DNA from: Strigops habroptila
Taxonomy: Eukaryota > Chordata > Aves > Psittaciformes > Psittacidae
Direction: 5' to 3'
NCBI RefSeq assembly: GCF_004027225.2
Contig: NC_046360.1
Location: forward strand, 1,538,001-1,602,000
DNA: 64,000 nt
Below the pieces are notes generated by a model, which ran no database searches, was not told the DNA's origin, and worked only from the letters and a program-made list of their open reading frames with translations. Of this stretch, positions 22,301 through 37,300 are shown one piece after another. The position numbers and the translations under genes were made by a program. Each line of letters opens with the position of its first letter. The first letter of the stretch is position 1.

Positions 22301-25300
22301 CTGTGGCTGCCCCATCCCTGGCAGTGTTCAAGGCCAGGTTGGACACAGGGGCTTGGAGCAACCTGCTCTAGTGGAAGGTGTCCCTGCCCATGGCAGGGGT
22401 TGGAGCTGGAGGAGCTTTAAGGTCCCTTCCAACCCAAACCATTCTATGATTCTATGATCACAAACACAGCTTGGCCTGGAAAACAGCCACCAAAGCACTA
22501 ATCCTTGTTTGTGTGTTCTTAGGGTGGTCAAGTTTCGCCGCACTGGGGAGAGTTCAAGGTCAGATGAGGATGTCCTTTCAGGAGAACATGAAATTCAGAT
22601 CGAGGGTGTTCGGACGGATCTAGAGCCAATTGAGCTGGAGGATGGAGCTGCAGTGCCAAAAGAATTTGCCAACCCGACTGATGGTGAGTAGGTTTCTTGT
22701 TCTCCTGTAAGGTGTGGCCTCTTCATTGCAGTCATGTTGCAACCAGGGTAATCCATGGGGTTTAGAGATGTTAAAGATCTCCAGATAGAAGAGGGAAACA
22801 ACAACACACACAAACTATGTTACACCTGAAAACCATTATTTAGTTACCTTGATCTCTGAGGGATGCTTTATGTGTTTTGGTTTTATATTAGCAGTAATAG
22901 GCCCTTTGAAGGAGTTGTGTATCCTGTTGTCACCACCTATTTCATACAGGAGGTTTGACTTCATTTCCTTTGGAACCGATCACAGCTCCTTAAACACCGC
23001 CAGGTTTACTAGAGCAGTTACACGTGGCTCACCTTCCAGGCTGAGCATGAAGCCTCTGCAGTGCTCCCGTCTCCTCCCGGCCTAGAGGACAAGAGGGACA
23101 GAATGAATGCACATCCCAGCCTCTCTTTCCACCCAGCAGAGCAGTGCTGGCTGCCCTGAAGGCATCACCAATTCAGAAGATATGAGAAGTGTTGTTTTTC
23201 CCGTAGGAATAGTAACATTTTGGAGGATTACTATTTTCCCAGGGACTTATATATTAACATATTGATGCAAGAGGAAGCCAGAATAACCTGGAATGAGCTC
23301 AATGAGTTTCTCAAAAGATTCAGTGCATCAACTCTGCGTTGTTATATGTATATATATAGTTATATGTAGAATTTCAGCTGGCACATTGCCCACAAGAGTG
23401 CAAGTGGTGTATCAGTCCCATGTGCTGAGCTCCAGTGCCCTCACGTCGAGTGCCTGGGCTAAAGTCACAAACTGGGCTCTTGTGACATCTCTGCTTTGTT
23501 TTAACAGTTAGATTTTGTTTGCTTTGGTTTGTGGTTTTCTCTTCTGCTTTGTGAGGATGTCCAACTGTGAGCTAGGTAAAGGTTTTCTGTGTCAAATGTA
23601 CTTGTTAAACTGCTGGAGGGATTAAAACTTTGAGACTTAAATTGTTTTAGACAACTTGAATATCAAAATGCACATACTATATATATATGTGAGATATATA
23701 TTGTGAGATATATATTTATCTCACAATTCCTGAAGAACATATTTTCCTGAATAGGAACTGTATAAAGCTAAGTACCTCTCTGTTGCATATTTTAGATCTC
23801 AGTAGACTACCCAGTAATTGCATTCACAGCAAATGCTGTCTCTAGGGATGGCTCTATCAGGAAAGGAATACACTTCTGCACTGGAATTGTTGTCTTTCTA
23901 GATACTTTCATGGTGGAAGATGCGGTGGAAGCCATTGGATTTGGAAAGTTCCAGTGGAAGCTCTCTGTTATTACTGGATTAGCATGGGCAAGTAATTGCT
24001 ATCAAAGTCAATTGCATGATTGTCAGTTAGAGAACCTCAGTGTTTTCAAATAACGTCACCATTCTCTGCAGACAGAAAGTCTCCAAGCAGATCATTGTGC
24101 AATAAAGAAAGAATTTTAATTGAATCTCTAAATGACAGCTGGACTCAAACTTGTTATGTGGCAATGAATGATTGATTTATCTGATGTTCGTATAAATCAG
24201 GGTTTGAGAAATCGTTCTGATTCTCTACTTGCAGTGCTTGTTTGCAATGGAAAGGTTCCCACAGAAGCAGATCTCACTTTCCATGCAGTGATTTTACCAC
24301 ATTCATCCCGTTAGCTACAATCTCTGTTTTCTGTATTAATCGGTATTACTGTAATCTCAGTTTCAGGTGAACAGCAACCCAGTACTTCTAGTTTTAACCT
24401 TGATAGCAAGAACAGAGAGACAGGCTTTGCCTTCACTTTTCTGCTGTTTCTGAAGCACTATATGTTACATCTACTATGGTATATTTTAGGGAAGTGATAC
24501 CTGGAGCCTGTATTTACTAGCTATCATCTGTGCCTAAGGTTACGATTTGCCATGGTTTAGAACCTAATTCAGTAGTGGAATTTGGTCTATAGATGATTTA
24601 GCAAGATATTTGATACAAGAAGTAGTGTATAAGGGAGAAAGGGAGTAAGTTACAAGGTAATAAACAGTTTTGACTGAATCTCTGTGTAAAGGGGTTGAAA
24701 GCTTACCCCTGTAATGTGCAATATTGTACACATACACTGTGTACATCCACTGAACCTTGCAAAGAAAACTATGCTCTTTCACCTACAGAGAGGGAATGGC
24801 ACAGAGCAGAAACAAGGTTAATTTCAAGAAGGTTTATTATTGACTGCTATGTCAATCTAATTTTCAGTCAGTTACTTATTTTTGTTTCTTTTTTCACCTT
24901 TCTAGATGGCAGATGCTATGGAAATGATGATTTTAAGTATCCTAGCTCCTCAGCTTCATTGTGAGTGGCGATTACCGAGCTGGCAGGTTGCATTGCTCAC
25001 ATCGGTAGGAAAAATAACTGACAGCTCCTGTATTCTGTAAGGTTTTTCCACTCATTGTTATGCAGACATTATGCTTTGTATCCCAGAGTTAAATCTGTTC
25101 ATGGCCTTTGCAGGTTGCCTTTTGTTTGGAAGAATATAGGAGTCCCTTTTAAAAGTCAGAGGTTGAAGAAACGAAACTCAGTGAGAACTGAGGAAATTTT
25201 GCAAGTTTTAGGTTCAAACTTTCTTGTGGTTTCCAGGAAAATATATGAATTGACTCAGATTTGTCCTAAAATTCAAACCATTTGATTAATTGAAAAAAAA

Positions 25301-28300
25301 AGATTGGTAAACTTTTATTGTCTTTCTTGAAAATCTTTCTCTCTCACCACATTTAAGCTTACTTGTACACAGACACACCGGGAGCTGCGAGAGAGCACAA
25401 GCAATCACTTTGTTGACAAGCTTCCTCCAGCGATCTTTGCAAGCAGAGCTCTTATAATACCACCTCCAAGTAGGGTGCTACGATGTTGGAAACATGCAAT
25501 GCCTTCAGGCATGAGTAAACTAGTCTGGGGACCCTTCTCTCAGCATATGCCACTGTTGATGGCATACACTTACATTTCTTTTTGCTTTAGCTTTTGATGC
25601 CGTTTGTGGTGTTGTGTAAATTGCTCAAACTGTTCAGTAGATTTAAACCCATTAAGATTATGTGTTCTCTTTGCTGTCACATGGATATTTTCACTTGCCT
25701 GGTTGTTAAGGGGAAGGGTTTTTTCTGTGTTTCGTAGGTGGTGTTTGTGGGAATGATGTCCAGCTCCACCCTCTGGGGAAACATCTCAGACCAGTATGGG
25801 AGGAAAACAGTAAGCCTTCAGCTCCTACTAGAATATGTTCTGATGTTTCTAGTGTGGCTGTTTCAGTGCATGACGCTCACATACGTCATAGTCCACATGC
25901 ATGGAGTAGAATTAAGCAGAGCCAGACTAAACCTTCCATTAAACAAAAGGAATCTGAAGCTCTGTTTTACATTTTGTTAATTTGTGTTGCAGCAGAAACT
26001 CTCCTCATGCTTGTTTGTTAAATACAGGGCCTAAAGATCAGCGTCTTATGGACACTCTATTATGGGATCCTCAGTGGTTTTGCACCGGTGTACAGCTGGA
26101 TCCTGGTGCTGAGGGGCCTGGTGGGCTTTGGGATTGGAGGAGTGCCTCAGTCGTAAGTAAATATTCACAAGTCCAAACTTTCTGTTTACCATTGCTTTTA
26201 CTTAAAATGCTTGTGTTAAATTGCAGACATGTGTCTGTTCAGTTGTCCCAAATCCATTTTATTCTAAGTATTTTGGAACTAGTATATTAAACTCTGAGAA
26301 GGCTTTGAAGATAATCTCATACATCATTGAGGTGAATCAGATTTAGAGTGACTTCTGTGTGAACAAGCGGGGTTCCTAACTGTGTTATGTTATATGCCTT
26401 AAGTCCTTTTAAGCTTCTCTCATTCCCTCAAGTAAACCGTGGTGAAAATGAGAGGCCTGAAGAGCCCACCTTGAAGTGGGTAAACCACAACAAACAGCAT
26501 TTTGTAGCTGTGCCTGCAGACTGCATTGCTAGGTCATACAGGCGGAGTCCATAAGGGACTTGTTGCAGCAAAGGTTGTGCCCTAAACTCTAGAGGGTAGA
26601 GCTGAGCCCTTACTCTGGGTTGTAAAACTGCAGGTTATTCTTCAGTCGGAGCCTGAACTTCCACATCTGATCCTGAGTTGGAATTCCAAACCCACAGAGC
26701 CGCAACCTGGAGCACTGACGATATCTAATGCAAAGGCAGCATCAGGGTATTCCTCTATTACTGTGTCAGTCCATTCACTGAAAAGGGGGATCTCTGAATT
26801 TTCCACCTGGAATAAATAGCTCTGTTCTAAGCTTTTAATTATAAATGTAAAGGGAAGAGTATAGCCACTCTCTCTCCATGTAGTCTTTTATCCTTATTAA
26901 TAATTGATATTTTGCCCCATGGAGGTGCTGTTTCAGAATAGTCAGAGTCTAACTTTGATTGATGGCTCATAGGCTTCTTCACAAGACAAGTCAATATCCT
27001 GTCTTTTCTATTGCCATTTCCACATAAAAGATTCAGAGCTGAGATGGAACATCTCAGCATTATTAATTTTCCTTACTGCTCTCCTGCCCATCTTTAGCAG
27101 CTGCACAGAGCGTAACGTGTTTGTAAAGTAAAGAAGTCCTTTGCCTGCTGCGTGTTGACCAACGGTGAGGCAGGTTCTGCCATGCAGCTCCCACTGAGCA
27201 CGACTGGAATGAGGCAGGAGAAGAACAAAGACAAAGCAATAACGCCTTGTACTGCAAGCACCTATTAATGATGTTCCACAGAGCCCCCGTTGAACAGCCT
27301 CCAGCCAGCCTCTGCTGTTTTATGGAGGGGCAGGTAACGCATGAAGGCTACAGGGCTTAATGAGAGACAAAGAAGAGCCATTACAGAACTCAGAGTGGAT
27401 TCCATCAGTTTCTTGTTCTAACTGTAATACCAATTCATTTGACAGAGGAGTAAATATGTATGAAACAGGAAAGGTAGCAGGGGGTTGGAACTAGGTGATC
27501 TTTATGGTCCCTTTAAACCCAAACCAGTCTGTGATTCTATGGTTCTAAGATCCTGAAGTAGGCTGTGTACCTTTGGATATGAATGGCTGAATTTCAGTGC
27601 AATGACATGGGTATTTTATAGTTGTATATTCTATACTGGGTATGAGAGAGGGATCTTCATGAAAGGCTCTAGTACAAATAAAGCATCCAGCAACAGTAAA
27701 TTAGCTGGCTCCAGCAGATATCCCCCTATCTATATGTATGTAGTAGCTGCACCTGAGGAGCTGTGGTCTCCTCTGGGAACTTTCTGCAAGATGTTATCTA
27801 ATGCTATGACTATTCATTTCCACTGCCAGCATCCAAACTTGCAAAGATATGGAGTATTCTCTTAAGAAAACAGTTCTGTACAGCATTAATCAGCTCCTGT
27901 TTCCTGCTGTGATATATAGGGACTGCTCTAATTCCATTATGTGATTTTACTTCCTTCTCTTAACCACTGATTTAATATAATACTGTGTGCAACTTCGATG
28001 AACTGAGTTCTAGGAAGCTACTCAGAGATCAATCCACCATTTGTGAAGTTAGCAGGAGTTTTGTCACAGACATCAAAGAAAGCCTGAGGAGCTCAGAAGC
28101 AGGAACAGGATGAGTCAATGGAATGCAAAGAGTAGGAGCAAAGAACGACAACTCTTCCCAGACGGATTGAAGAAGACAAGAGAGCCTCGACTGGCTCCTG
28201 GCCCTTGTGTTCATCCTCAGGAAACACTCCCAGAGAAGCTGCACCATTACTCTTTGGCACAGTCATGAAACAAAGACTCTGCAGAATGAGATTATTTCTT

Positions 28301-31300
28301 TTTGAATCCCCACAAGAAAAGAATGCAAATTATATTATACCAGTAACAGGATCAGACCTTGAACGTGTTCACCTCTTGGAGAATGGAAACCTGGCAGCAT
28401 AGACTGATGTGAAGGACTAAATCAGTTGTGAAGCCCCGAAGGAATACTTTACACAGCAAGAGTTTGTGTTGAATGCTGATGGATCACATGGAAAATAACG
28501 GGCATAATGCCTGTCCCAGAGCACAGCAGGGTTGGGAAAACATGCATCAAGAACTGCTGCATTTAGCCACCTATAGGGTTACAAAATCACACAGAGGAAA
28601 TTCTACCCTCCATTGCAGTGATGAACTAAAGGGGTTTGTTCTGATGTAGAAAGGGGAGTCTGAACCAGTGCCCGCAGTCTGGCTGGCTCTGGGGGCTAGG
28701 AAGGGTTTGGTGTCACTGCTGTGGGCTTGGCAATTTTAATAAAAGGCAAAGAGAATGTTTGAACCTCTGTCTCTGTGCTAACGTGGCATTTCTCTCTCTG
28801 CTAACATGACATTTTTCTCAATGTTCACTCTTTACAGGGTAACCTTATATGCTGAATTCCTTCCAATGAAAGCCAGAGCAAAATGCATTTTATTAATAGA
28901 GGTGAGCAGTGTGGCTGTGTCCCCAGAGGGACAAATTCTGCTGTTGGTTACATCCATCCAATCCTACTGACTAGAAATGTCACCCACAGCTGCAGTCCAA
29001 GTGAGTCTTGGTTGTCCAAGTGAGTGTGGAGCTGAGGTTACCCCCATGCACTAGTGGTAGCTCAGGTCCAAAGCAGCATAAAGCATTCATGTAACACTCC
29101 ACTCTTTGCAACTTCACTTGCATCCAGTGCAGGGTGAGTTACTGCTGTTAGCACAGGGAGGGGTATTTGGGTGTCACCTAGTTTCATGGGGAGATTAATC
29201 TGCAACTCAGTGATGGAGAGTGGAGAACTGACTGTTCAGTAAATGCAGAGCTAAATTCAGCTCCCCATATTCAATCCAAATGTATCAAAGTCACAGAGAG
29301 CAGAATTTTGCCTTATAAATACTTCAAGGCGAAATTCACAACCCTGTAATGAATGGTAGAAGGGTCAGAGAACAGTGCTACTGCTTGTTTGCAGCAGTTT
29401 GGAAGGAGCATCCTTGTGGAAAACCTCCCCAAATTGAAACAGCTTCTCAATGCAAAACCAGTCTTTCAGATACCTGCTGGCAAGTCCTCCATTGGGTTGA
29501 TTAATCTTTCATAAATAGAATTCAGTAGATGAATTACTCCTTTGTGTGTCACTTTTGTTCTGCCACAGTTTGGCTGCCTCTGAGCAACCCTGGGTTAGAA
29601 ATGTATTCTGAGTGTTAAATAATGAGCTAAGTGGGTTCATAATCTAAGGAGAATAATCCTGCACAGGCAGGATGTGCAAGAGGATGCCAGCTCCATTATT
29701 TGCTATGAAGGTATCAATTCCTTCTTTCATCTCCAGGCCAAACTCTGTAGCTTTGGTAGCTTGGTCTTGGTAAGGAAAACTAATACCATAAATCTTATGG
29801 TGGTTGCTGGGAATAATACTCATAGACACATAAATTAATAGTAATTTTGTTGTAGAAACAACATGTGATGAGTTTCTTGCTCATGAGGAGCTACTGATGG
29901 TTCAACATGAGTGTCTGGAATCCCCTGAAAATGCCTGGACTCTGTTTCCATACAGGGCCCATGTTTGAAATGTCTCTGGCATTCCTCTGTCCCTAGAGAC
30001 CACGTCTCGGGATGCTGCAAAGAAGGAGGCCTGAAGAGCACTTCTGTTCTCATTCGTGGCTGTTTCTCTTCCCTTTGGCAGGTCTTTTGGGCCATTGGGA
30101 CTGTGTTTGAAGTCCTTCTAGCAGTGGTGGTGATGCCCACCCTTGGCTGGCGCTGGCTTCTCGTTCTCTCTGCCCTCCCTCTTCTGCTCTTCGCTGTCCT
30201 GTGTTTTGTAGGTATTCTTTCAAAAACAAATCTATGTTCCATCACTTCTACTTCTCTACCTGATTCTGTAACCTGATTGAAGGAAATAACGATAGTTTTG
30301 AGCTCTCTGTTGATATCTTCTTTGAAACAGCTGAAATAATGGCAAAAATGCTGTTGTTTCAACAGGGTGCTGGTGGAAACAATCCAAAGAGAGCTGTGTT
30401 TGTGTGACTGTAATTGCTGAAGGACAATGGTGGGCTGGAATTTTGTGAAACCAAATCAGGCCTGGAAACCTCTCAAATTGAATGACTTTGTTTTAACTAT
30501 GCTGAGTGGAATCAACGTCTCATTAAAAGCTGTTGCTGTTTCCCTGATTTTTGTGAAAATCATCACTTTTATACTTAAAAACTCCACCCAACTCAGGGGT
30601 AAAATCTGCATAGTGCAGGTCAGATTCTAACACAGGAAGTACATGAGTTAAACCTGAGCATCAGTGCACTGTGAGATAATATATCTGCCATCCAGTCTTC
30701 TCAAAGATATGTGTCCTTGTCAGGCTGTTCAGCAGCTCTTATTGTTCCTCAGTCACTGACATTGTTTTTCAGACATACCTCCAGTTATACAGGTGCCCAC
30801 ATGCTTGTTGGTAAAAGGAGCTTAAAAATGCAACTTTGGGAATGCCTAAAGCATCTTGTCCTGGGTGCTTTGCCTTTGCTACTGAGGAGGTATAATGTAA
30901 AGAACCTGCAAAAATGCCTAATGGTTCTTGAGAATAAACCCAAGCTGACAGAAGGGAATGATTTTAGCCTGGAGTTCTGGCTTTATGGTGAAAGGGGGGG
31001 TTTGCAAGTTGTGAAAGCCTGGTGAGGAGGTGGTTCTCTGAGTTCTTAAAGGTTAGTTCTGTAATCCAGTTAGTGCTGGAGTCACTGAGATTTCCCACTG
31101 TGAGCCCACAAAGGAACCCCCCAGTGTGTTGATTGCTGTGTTCTTGCCATCGTTGTGCATCTGATCTGCTTTGCTCTCTTAGTGGCTGCCAGAAAGTGCC
31201 AGGTATGATGTGTTATCTGGAAACCAAGAGAAAGCAATTGCCACTTTAAAGCGGATAGCAACGGAAAACGGAGCCCCGATGCCTTTGGGAAAACTAATTA

Positions 31301-34300
31301 TATCCAGGCAGGTATGTACAGGCACATTAATAACGTGGGATACAGTGAAACTGCTACACTCATATGTGTTTTTATAAGCAAATAATCAATGTTAAGTTTA
31401 ATTTTACTGTCTGAACCAGTAACAAAGAGATGTTTGTCTGTGCCTCTTCCACAGGGAGGAAGAGTTAGTTTTTCAGTTTTAATTACATGAAAATCCTGAA
31501 AGTGAAAAGGACCTTTAAAGTGGGCGTTGGTGTTCTTTAACCTCACTCTAAGCTCTTATTATTAAAGAAAATCAAACCTTGAGGCTATTGAAGAGCTCGG
31601 ATCAGAATTCCCAGATCTGAACTCATGAGACAAGCTGGAATTTGACTCTTTAGCTCATTTTTAATCTAATCCTGATTTTCTGGAGTGGGAGAGCTGCAAG
31701 CTCCTACTCAGTCCTAATGCATGGAGTAATTCAGGCTATTACTTCTGAGCTGCATGTTACAGTATGAATTGCATTGGGGTCCTTTTCATTTCAGCTTTAC
31801 ATGGCCAACTTTTCAGCGCCCCGTCAACACACAAAGCAGCTCTGCTTCGCAGAACAGAGACTTCTGTGAGAAAAGAAAGTTACAAAGTTGGCCCGTGAGG
31901 AAGGGCAGCAGAGGGAAACCTGTAGATTTGAACAAGAGCAGAACTGTAAAGCTGGGCAGGAGCCTGTTGGCAATGACAGCATCTTACTAAGCAGAGGTGG
32001 AGGTTTGCTTTTCTAAGGGCTGGATCCGGGAGGATTTGAGCTCTTGCGTGTTTCACAGATGCTTGGTTCAGTGATGGCAATGCTGATGGGCTGTGCAGGA
32101 ACAGGCGCCAAGTTTTGGATGGTTTTGTTTTCAGGGTGGGGTGGGAAAGTACTTTTCCTTAACCACAAGTTTAGGGGCTGAGCCCTCCACTCAGTTCAAA
32201 AGGGGGCTGCTTGCAGGAGGGCTGCTTGTAGCTCCTCACAGCCTTCCTCTAGATGAGAAGCCCTGAGGGGCTGCTCTGATTTACAGGAGCTGGCCCTGGG
32301 CCACATGAATCACATCCCACCTGTGCATTGGCAAAGTTCTGCTCTACCTCTTTGCAGCCCCACCTTGTTCTGAGGGGTTCTCACCTTCCTCGTGGAGGAG
32401 TAGTGTGTGCCCCGTGCGTGAACTGGTTCTGATAATGTTCTGCTCCTAGAGAATTCCTCATGGCGGATCCCCTGGGATCTTTACTTGGATCCCAGCTCCA
32501 GGGTGGCTCCTACCGCTTGAAGAGCCCTCAGCTGAAGTGAAGCATCCTGAGTTGTAGAGCGTAGGACCATGTGTTGTGTTGCTCCTTGCCACTCTGCATC
32601 CTCCAGTCCAGGACCAGTGAGTGCTCTGACCCTCTGGCTTCTGCTTCTTTTCAACAGGAAGACCGAGGAAAAATGAGGGACCTTTTTACACCCCATTTTA
32701 GATGGACCACGTTGTTACTCTGGTTTATATGGTAAGAAGAAATATAAATGGCTCAGTGCCAGCACAATTCTAAATGTTTTTTTAATGGAGGTATTTTACA
32801 GTATCACTAAAATACAGCAAAAAACCCCAACCTGTATTGATTTGTGATTTATAAACCCACCCATCAGTAGCATTCCCAACCTAATTGCCCTGTCATTTTC
32901 TAAATGCTGAGAGGAAATAGCTTTGAGGTAGCACTTAGTGGAAGTCCTCACACAGTGGGTTCGATTTTGATTCATGGTGTTTACTGTAGGTTTGGACAGC
33001 TGAAACTTCCTCTCTCATTTTCTTCCTTGCAGGTTTTCCAATGCTTTTTCATATTATGGGTTAGTTTTATTAACTACAGAGTTCTTCCAAGCAGGAGACG
33101 TCTGCAGCAGTGAGTACTGGTTCATCCTTCTCTTAAATATACCCTGTTAAGTGGTGGAGTATCTTTTAGTAGATCCCTTTCTGCTGTACGGAAAAGACTG
33201 TGGGTGCCAGCCTGAATTTTAAGGCATCTGCTTAAAGGGTTACTCATTTTAGACATTTCTGATAGACTTCCTCATCTCCTGCACATTGCAGAGAGGTTCT
33301 ACAGTGTCTCTGAGCCCAAAATGTAAACCAGGAAGAGAACATTCAAAGGAACCCTGTTAGAGAAAGTATCTTTCTTCTTGAGAAATAAGTGTTTGAATAA
33401 ATGTAAGTTTCCAGATTTGAGAGGCCTCATTAGCTCTGAGAGAGCTGCTGTGAAACTCCCAGGTCCTCAAGACGTGAAGACCTGCTGAGAGAAAAGATAA
33501 GGGTGGGGAAGCATTGCCCTTTTTGTTGCAGATTTTTTTATTCAAAAGAAACTAAAAGTGCTTTGACTTCATTAAGAAGAGGCTTGAAGAGTTTGGTTCC
33601 CCAGGGGAGGTGTGATTGTGTTCAGAACACTTGTAATTAGCGAAAGCTGTCTCATAGCTGGAAAATTACAGAAAGAGGATGGCTAGTATTGGGAAAAGAC
33701 ACAGATCCCAGGCTCTTACAACAGTGTATTGGCTATTGGAGAGGTCTAGCTCTGGTCAGCCTCCACAAAGGAGCATGCAGCCTTCAAAAACAGTTGTTTT
33801 TAAAAAGACACAATATTATTGTACTCTTAAAGTATAGCTGAGGTGTCGGCATCCCAGTTTATGCAGGGATAAACTGATTTATCGATGTTAATTCTGTTCA
33901 TTGTCATGAGCCCTGCACTGAAAAATAACTAAGCCTGTAGAGCTGGTGAGGAAGGGTAAGTTTTCATTCAGATAGTGGTGGTTGCAGACATAAGACATCC
34001 TGCCACAAACAACATTATAAACTGTTCATGTTCAGCTCTATCCTCCAGGGAGAACACATGTGCTGTGCAGCAGGGTCTTGTCAGTACATCACTTTCAGCA
34101 GTAAGAGTGATAAAGACATAACAGGAGTAAAGGAAGTTAAGCAGTGATTACTTAAAGTACATTTAATGCTTGTTTTGTTTCTTTTTGCTCCCACAGTATC
34201 CAGTAAAAGGAAAGAAGTTGAAGCAAAGTGCAGCCTGACCTGTGAGTATCTGACAGAGGAAGACTACACTGACTTGCTCTGGACAACCCTGTCAGAGTTC

Positions 34301-37300
34301 CCTGGTGAGTGGCAATAAGAAGCACCAGTTATACACTGCCAGTGGCTCAGTGTGATTGGAATGGGCTCTGGAACAAGCAGTGAAACGGGCTCTTCTCTCT
34401 GGCCTAATGCCAATGTATCTCCTGCAGCATTGGAGCTCCTTGCTTGGACTGCGTGATAACTGCAGCACACGCAGTAGCTGAAGCTCCTGTGATCCCTACA
34501 GATAAAATCACTAGTAATTGCTTTGTGAAGCCATAATGGCCCATATGACTATGGATCCTGTCCAAACAACACATCAGGCATTCAGAGGAAGAGTAACAAT
34601 TAAATCAAAGGGGCACAATCACTTGAACTTTTGTCCATAAGTGACTTTCCAGAACTGATTTAAAGGGATCGTGGGCAGAGTGAATCAATGGAGAACTTGC
34701 TCCTAAAGCTCTGTGTCCACCTCAGTCATGATTTTCAGTCGATTTCACTAAATGTCAATGAACAGTCTGACAGATAATAAGTACCCACAGTCTTTTCAGA
34801 TGTAGAGGATGATCTCTCAGTACTAATCTGTCTGAAATAATACTGTGAGGCAGTGGTCAGGTTATTTTCACTGTTCTAGATTATAGTTTTAGGGACAAAT
34901 GCTCGAAGAGAAGCCATTTAACTGGTGAAAAGTTGTAAGTCTATGATGAATATGCATAGTTGCTACCTAAGAGGAGGACTGTCCTGCACAGCAGTCATTC
35001 TGAGAAGGATGTCTTGGAGTGATGCTATAGCTCACAGGACTGATTTGCTCCTGACACTTACTAAGATAAGAGAAATATTACCAGGGATACCTCTGAATAT
35101 GACGCTGGAAACTCTGATGCTTGAATAATCCCCACACTTGCTGTACATCAGCTTTTAAAAGGATGTGGAAAAGTTGCATAAGAGAGAATACTGAACAGTG
35201 TGAGACTTACAGAGCTTGGTCTATTTCCTTTATGAAAGAGCAGGTGAGAAATAACGTGATGGCAGCATACAAATAACACAGTGGAAAGAAAATGCTAAGT
35301 TCTTAAGAGCTCTTAAATCTAGCAGTAGTAAGATTTAGTAAGGAACAATGATCAGAAGCTGAGCAAAAGGTATTCCAATGAGACATAAGGCAGGCATTTT
35401 AGCACTCACTCTGGTAACCACTGCAATAGTCAGTGGTTAACACATGTCAGAGTTGATTGCTCACTCCCACATCAGCATGTAGCCCCTGAATGTGTGGATA
35501 TGCGGATGTATGACCAGTGGGGCTGTGATCATGGAGCAAGACTCACCAGCTGGGCCACAGAGCTTCAGTTTTCATGTGACACCAGTGGCTGGAGCAGTCC
35601 ATTGGCAAACCCCTGCCTGATGCCTCTGTCAGCAAAGTGCTTTAAAGAAAGAGAGAACAACATTTCAAACCTAAAGAAGCCAGCCTATGTTACAAGCTAG
35701 CTCCATTCGCACCTCTGCTCCCTTCCCAACAGTCACCTTGTGTCCTTCTGCAGGTGTGTTAGTGACACTATGGATTATTGATCGGATAGGCCGCAAGAAA
35801 ACCATGGCCCTGTCCTTTGTTGTCTTCTCGCTTTGCAGTCTTCTGCTGTTTCTCTGCGTTGGAAGGTAAGTAAAAGATGGTGAACAACTGGTATACCCGA
35901 TTCATCCGTGTTCTCTCTTGGTTATGGCAGAACTGGAAGTGGTGGTTTGAAAAGCCATGAGGTCGTGCTCAACTGGAGAAAGCATTAAGGATGGTGTTAG
36001 GTTTTCTCACCACAGTTTGGAAGGAAACTAAAAGAAGCAGGAGAGGAGAAATCCTTCACTATAATCTTGCAGACAGAGCAATCCAAAGGGGAAAATGAGA
36101 GCTTGTGTCTGAGTAGGAGGTAACGATTGGACAACTTCTAAATCAGATCTGATGTCATGAGCCTCGGTAGATGGTTCGTGTGCTGCTCTCTGCTGTTCAT
36201 TACCTATAGTTCCCCAGGCTGGCTGTGTAATCATTACCAGGGCAGTGCTTCGCAACCAAGCCCAGTCTCTGCTCCTGTTCAGCTGCTCTGATTGCATCTG
36301 GCCTTGATGCCACATGCATGTGACAGTGTCTGTACCTTGGGGCTGATGGACAAGGAAATGACCTGACAGCCAGAGGAGAGCTCTGTGATTTTAAACCTCT
36401 TCAGGCACTGTACAAAACCTTTTAGTACAGAAACCTTGTAATAAGAAACCTCACCAGGTCACAAATATCCAGGCAGTCTGTAAGTTCGTGTCTTTTAAAA
36501 AGCTTTTAAGCTGCACCCCCATTTCCTTTTCATGTGTGCCATTTTTTTGTTAGCACCATTCATGACATGGAATGTGTTTTTCTTATTTAGCTACGTTTAG
36601 GCATTTGCTGCTTATTTCAATAGGCCACGGGTGTCAGTAAGAATGAATACACTTAGAAAACTGATGTGATTGTGGGAATGCAGATTGTTTGGCATCATTG
36701 TTGTATTAAAGGTCCAGAAAAAAACACAAAGGGTTCATTAAAAACCAAAAGAAGTCGTTCTAACCAATTTAGCATTTTTATTGCACTTGCCTCCAAGTTA
36801 AACAAACAGATTGTACAGAACAATCCCAAACACTGCTCTCCTTTTTATTCTCACAGAAATGTTCTTACTGTGCTGCTCTTCATTGCAAGAGCTTTTATTT
36901 CAGGAGGATTTCAGGCTGCTTATGTTTACACTCCTGAGGTAAGGAGGTTGTTTTTGTAATGAGAATATTTAAGGGGAGTGAGAACATGGTGGGAAAGTCA
37001 TTTTTTATGACCTCTTCACAATGGATCTTACCTCACATATGAGCTGGTGTTCTCATTGTCGTTGTCTAACAGAACTTGCTGTAGTTCCACTTATTGATTT
37101 CCATTGATTTAGGAGACTGGAGGGAAGAGAACTTCCCACTAGTGTTAATGGGCTGGTGCTCTGTTCACAGGTTTATCCGACAGCCACGCGTGCTCTGGGG
37201 CTGGGAACATGCAGTGGAATGGCCCGAGTGGGAGCCCTCATAACCCCATTCATTGCACAGGTAAGACCTCTCCTCCTGGCCCTGCAGGCAGAGGAAGGTG

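Noticed and set aside
29644-29829. Minus-strand frame with [13 protein letters not shown], protein-like in composition, in SVOP intron 7
   Set aside because: I could not match it to any family; it is short, with no splice signals or flanking similarity. Possible old pseudogene remnant, but unsupported.
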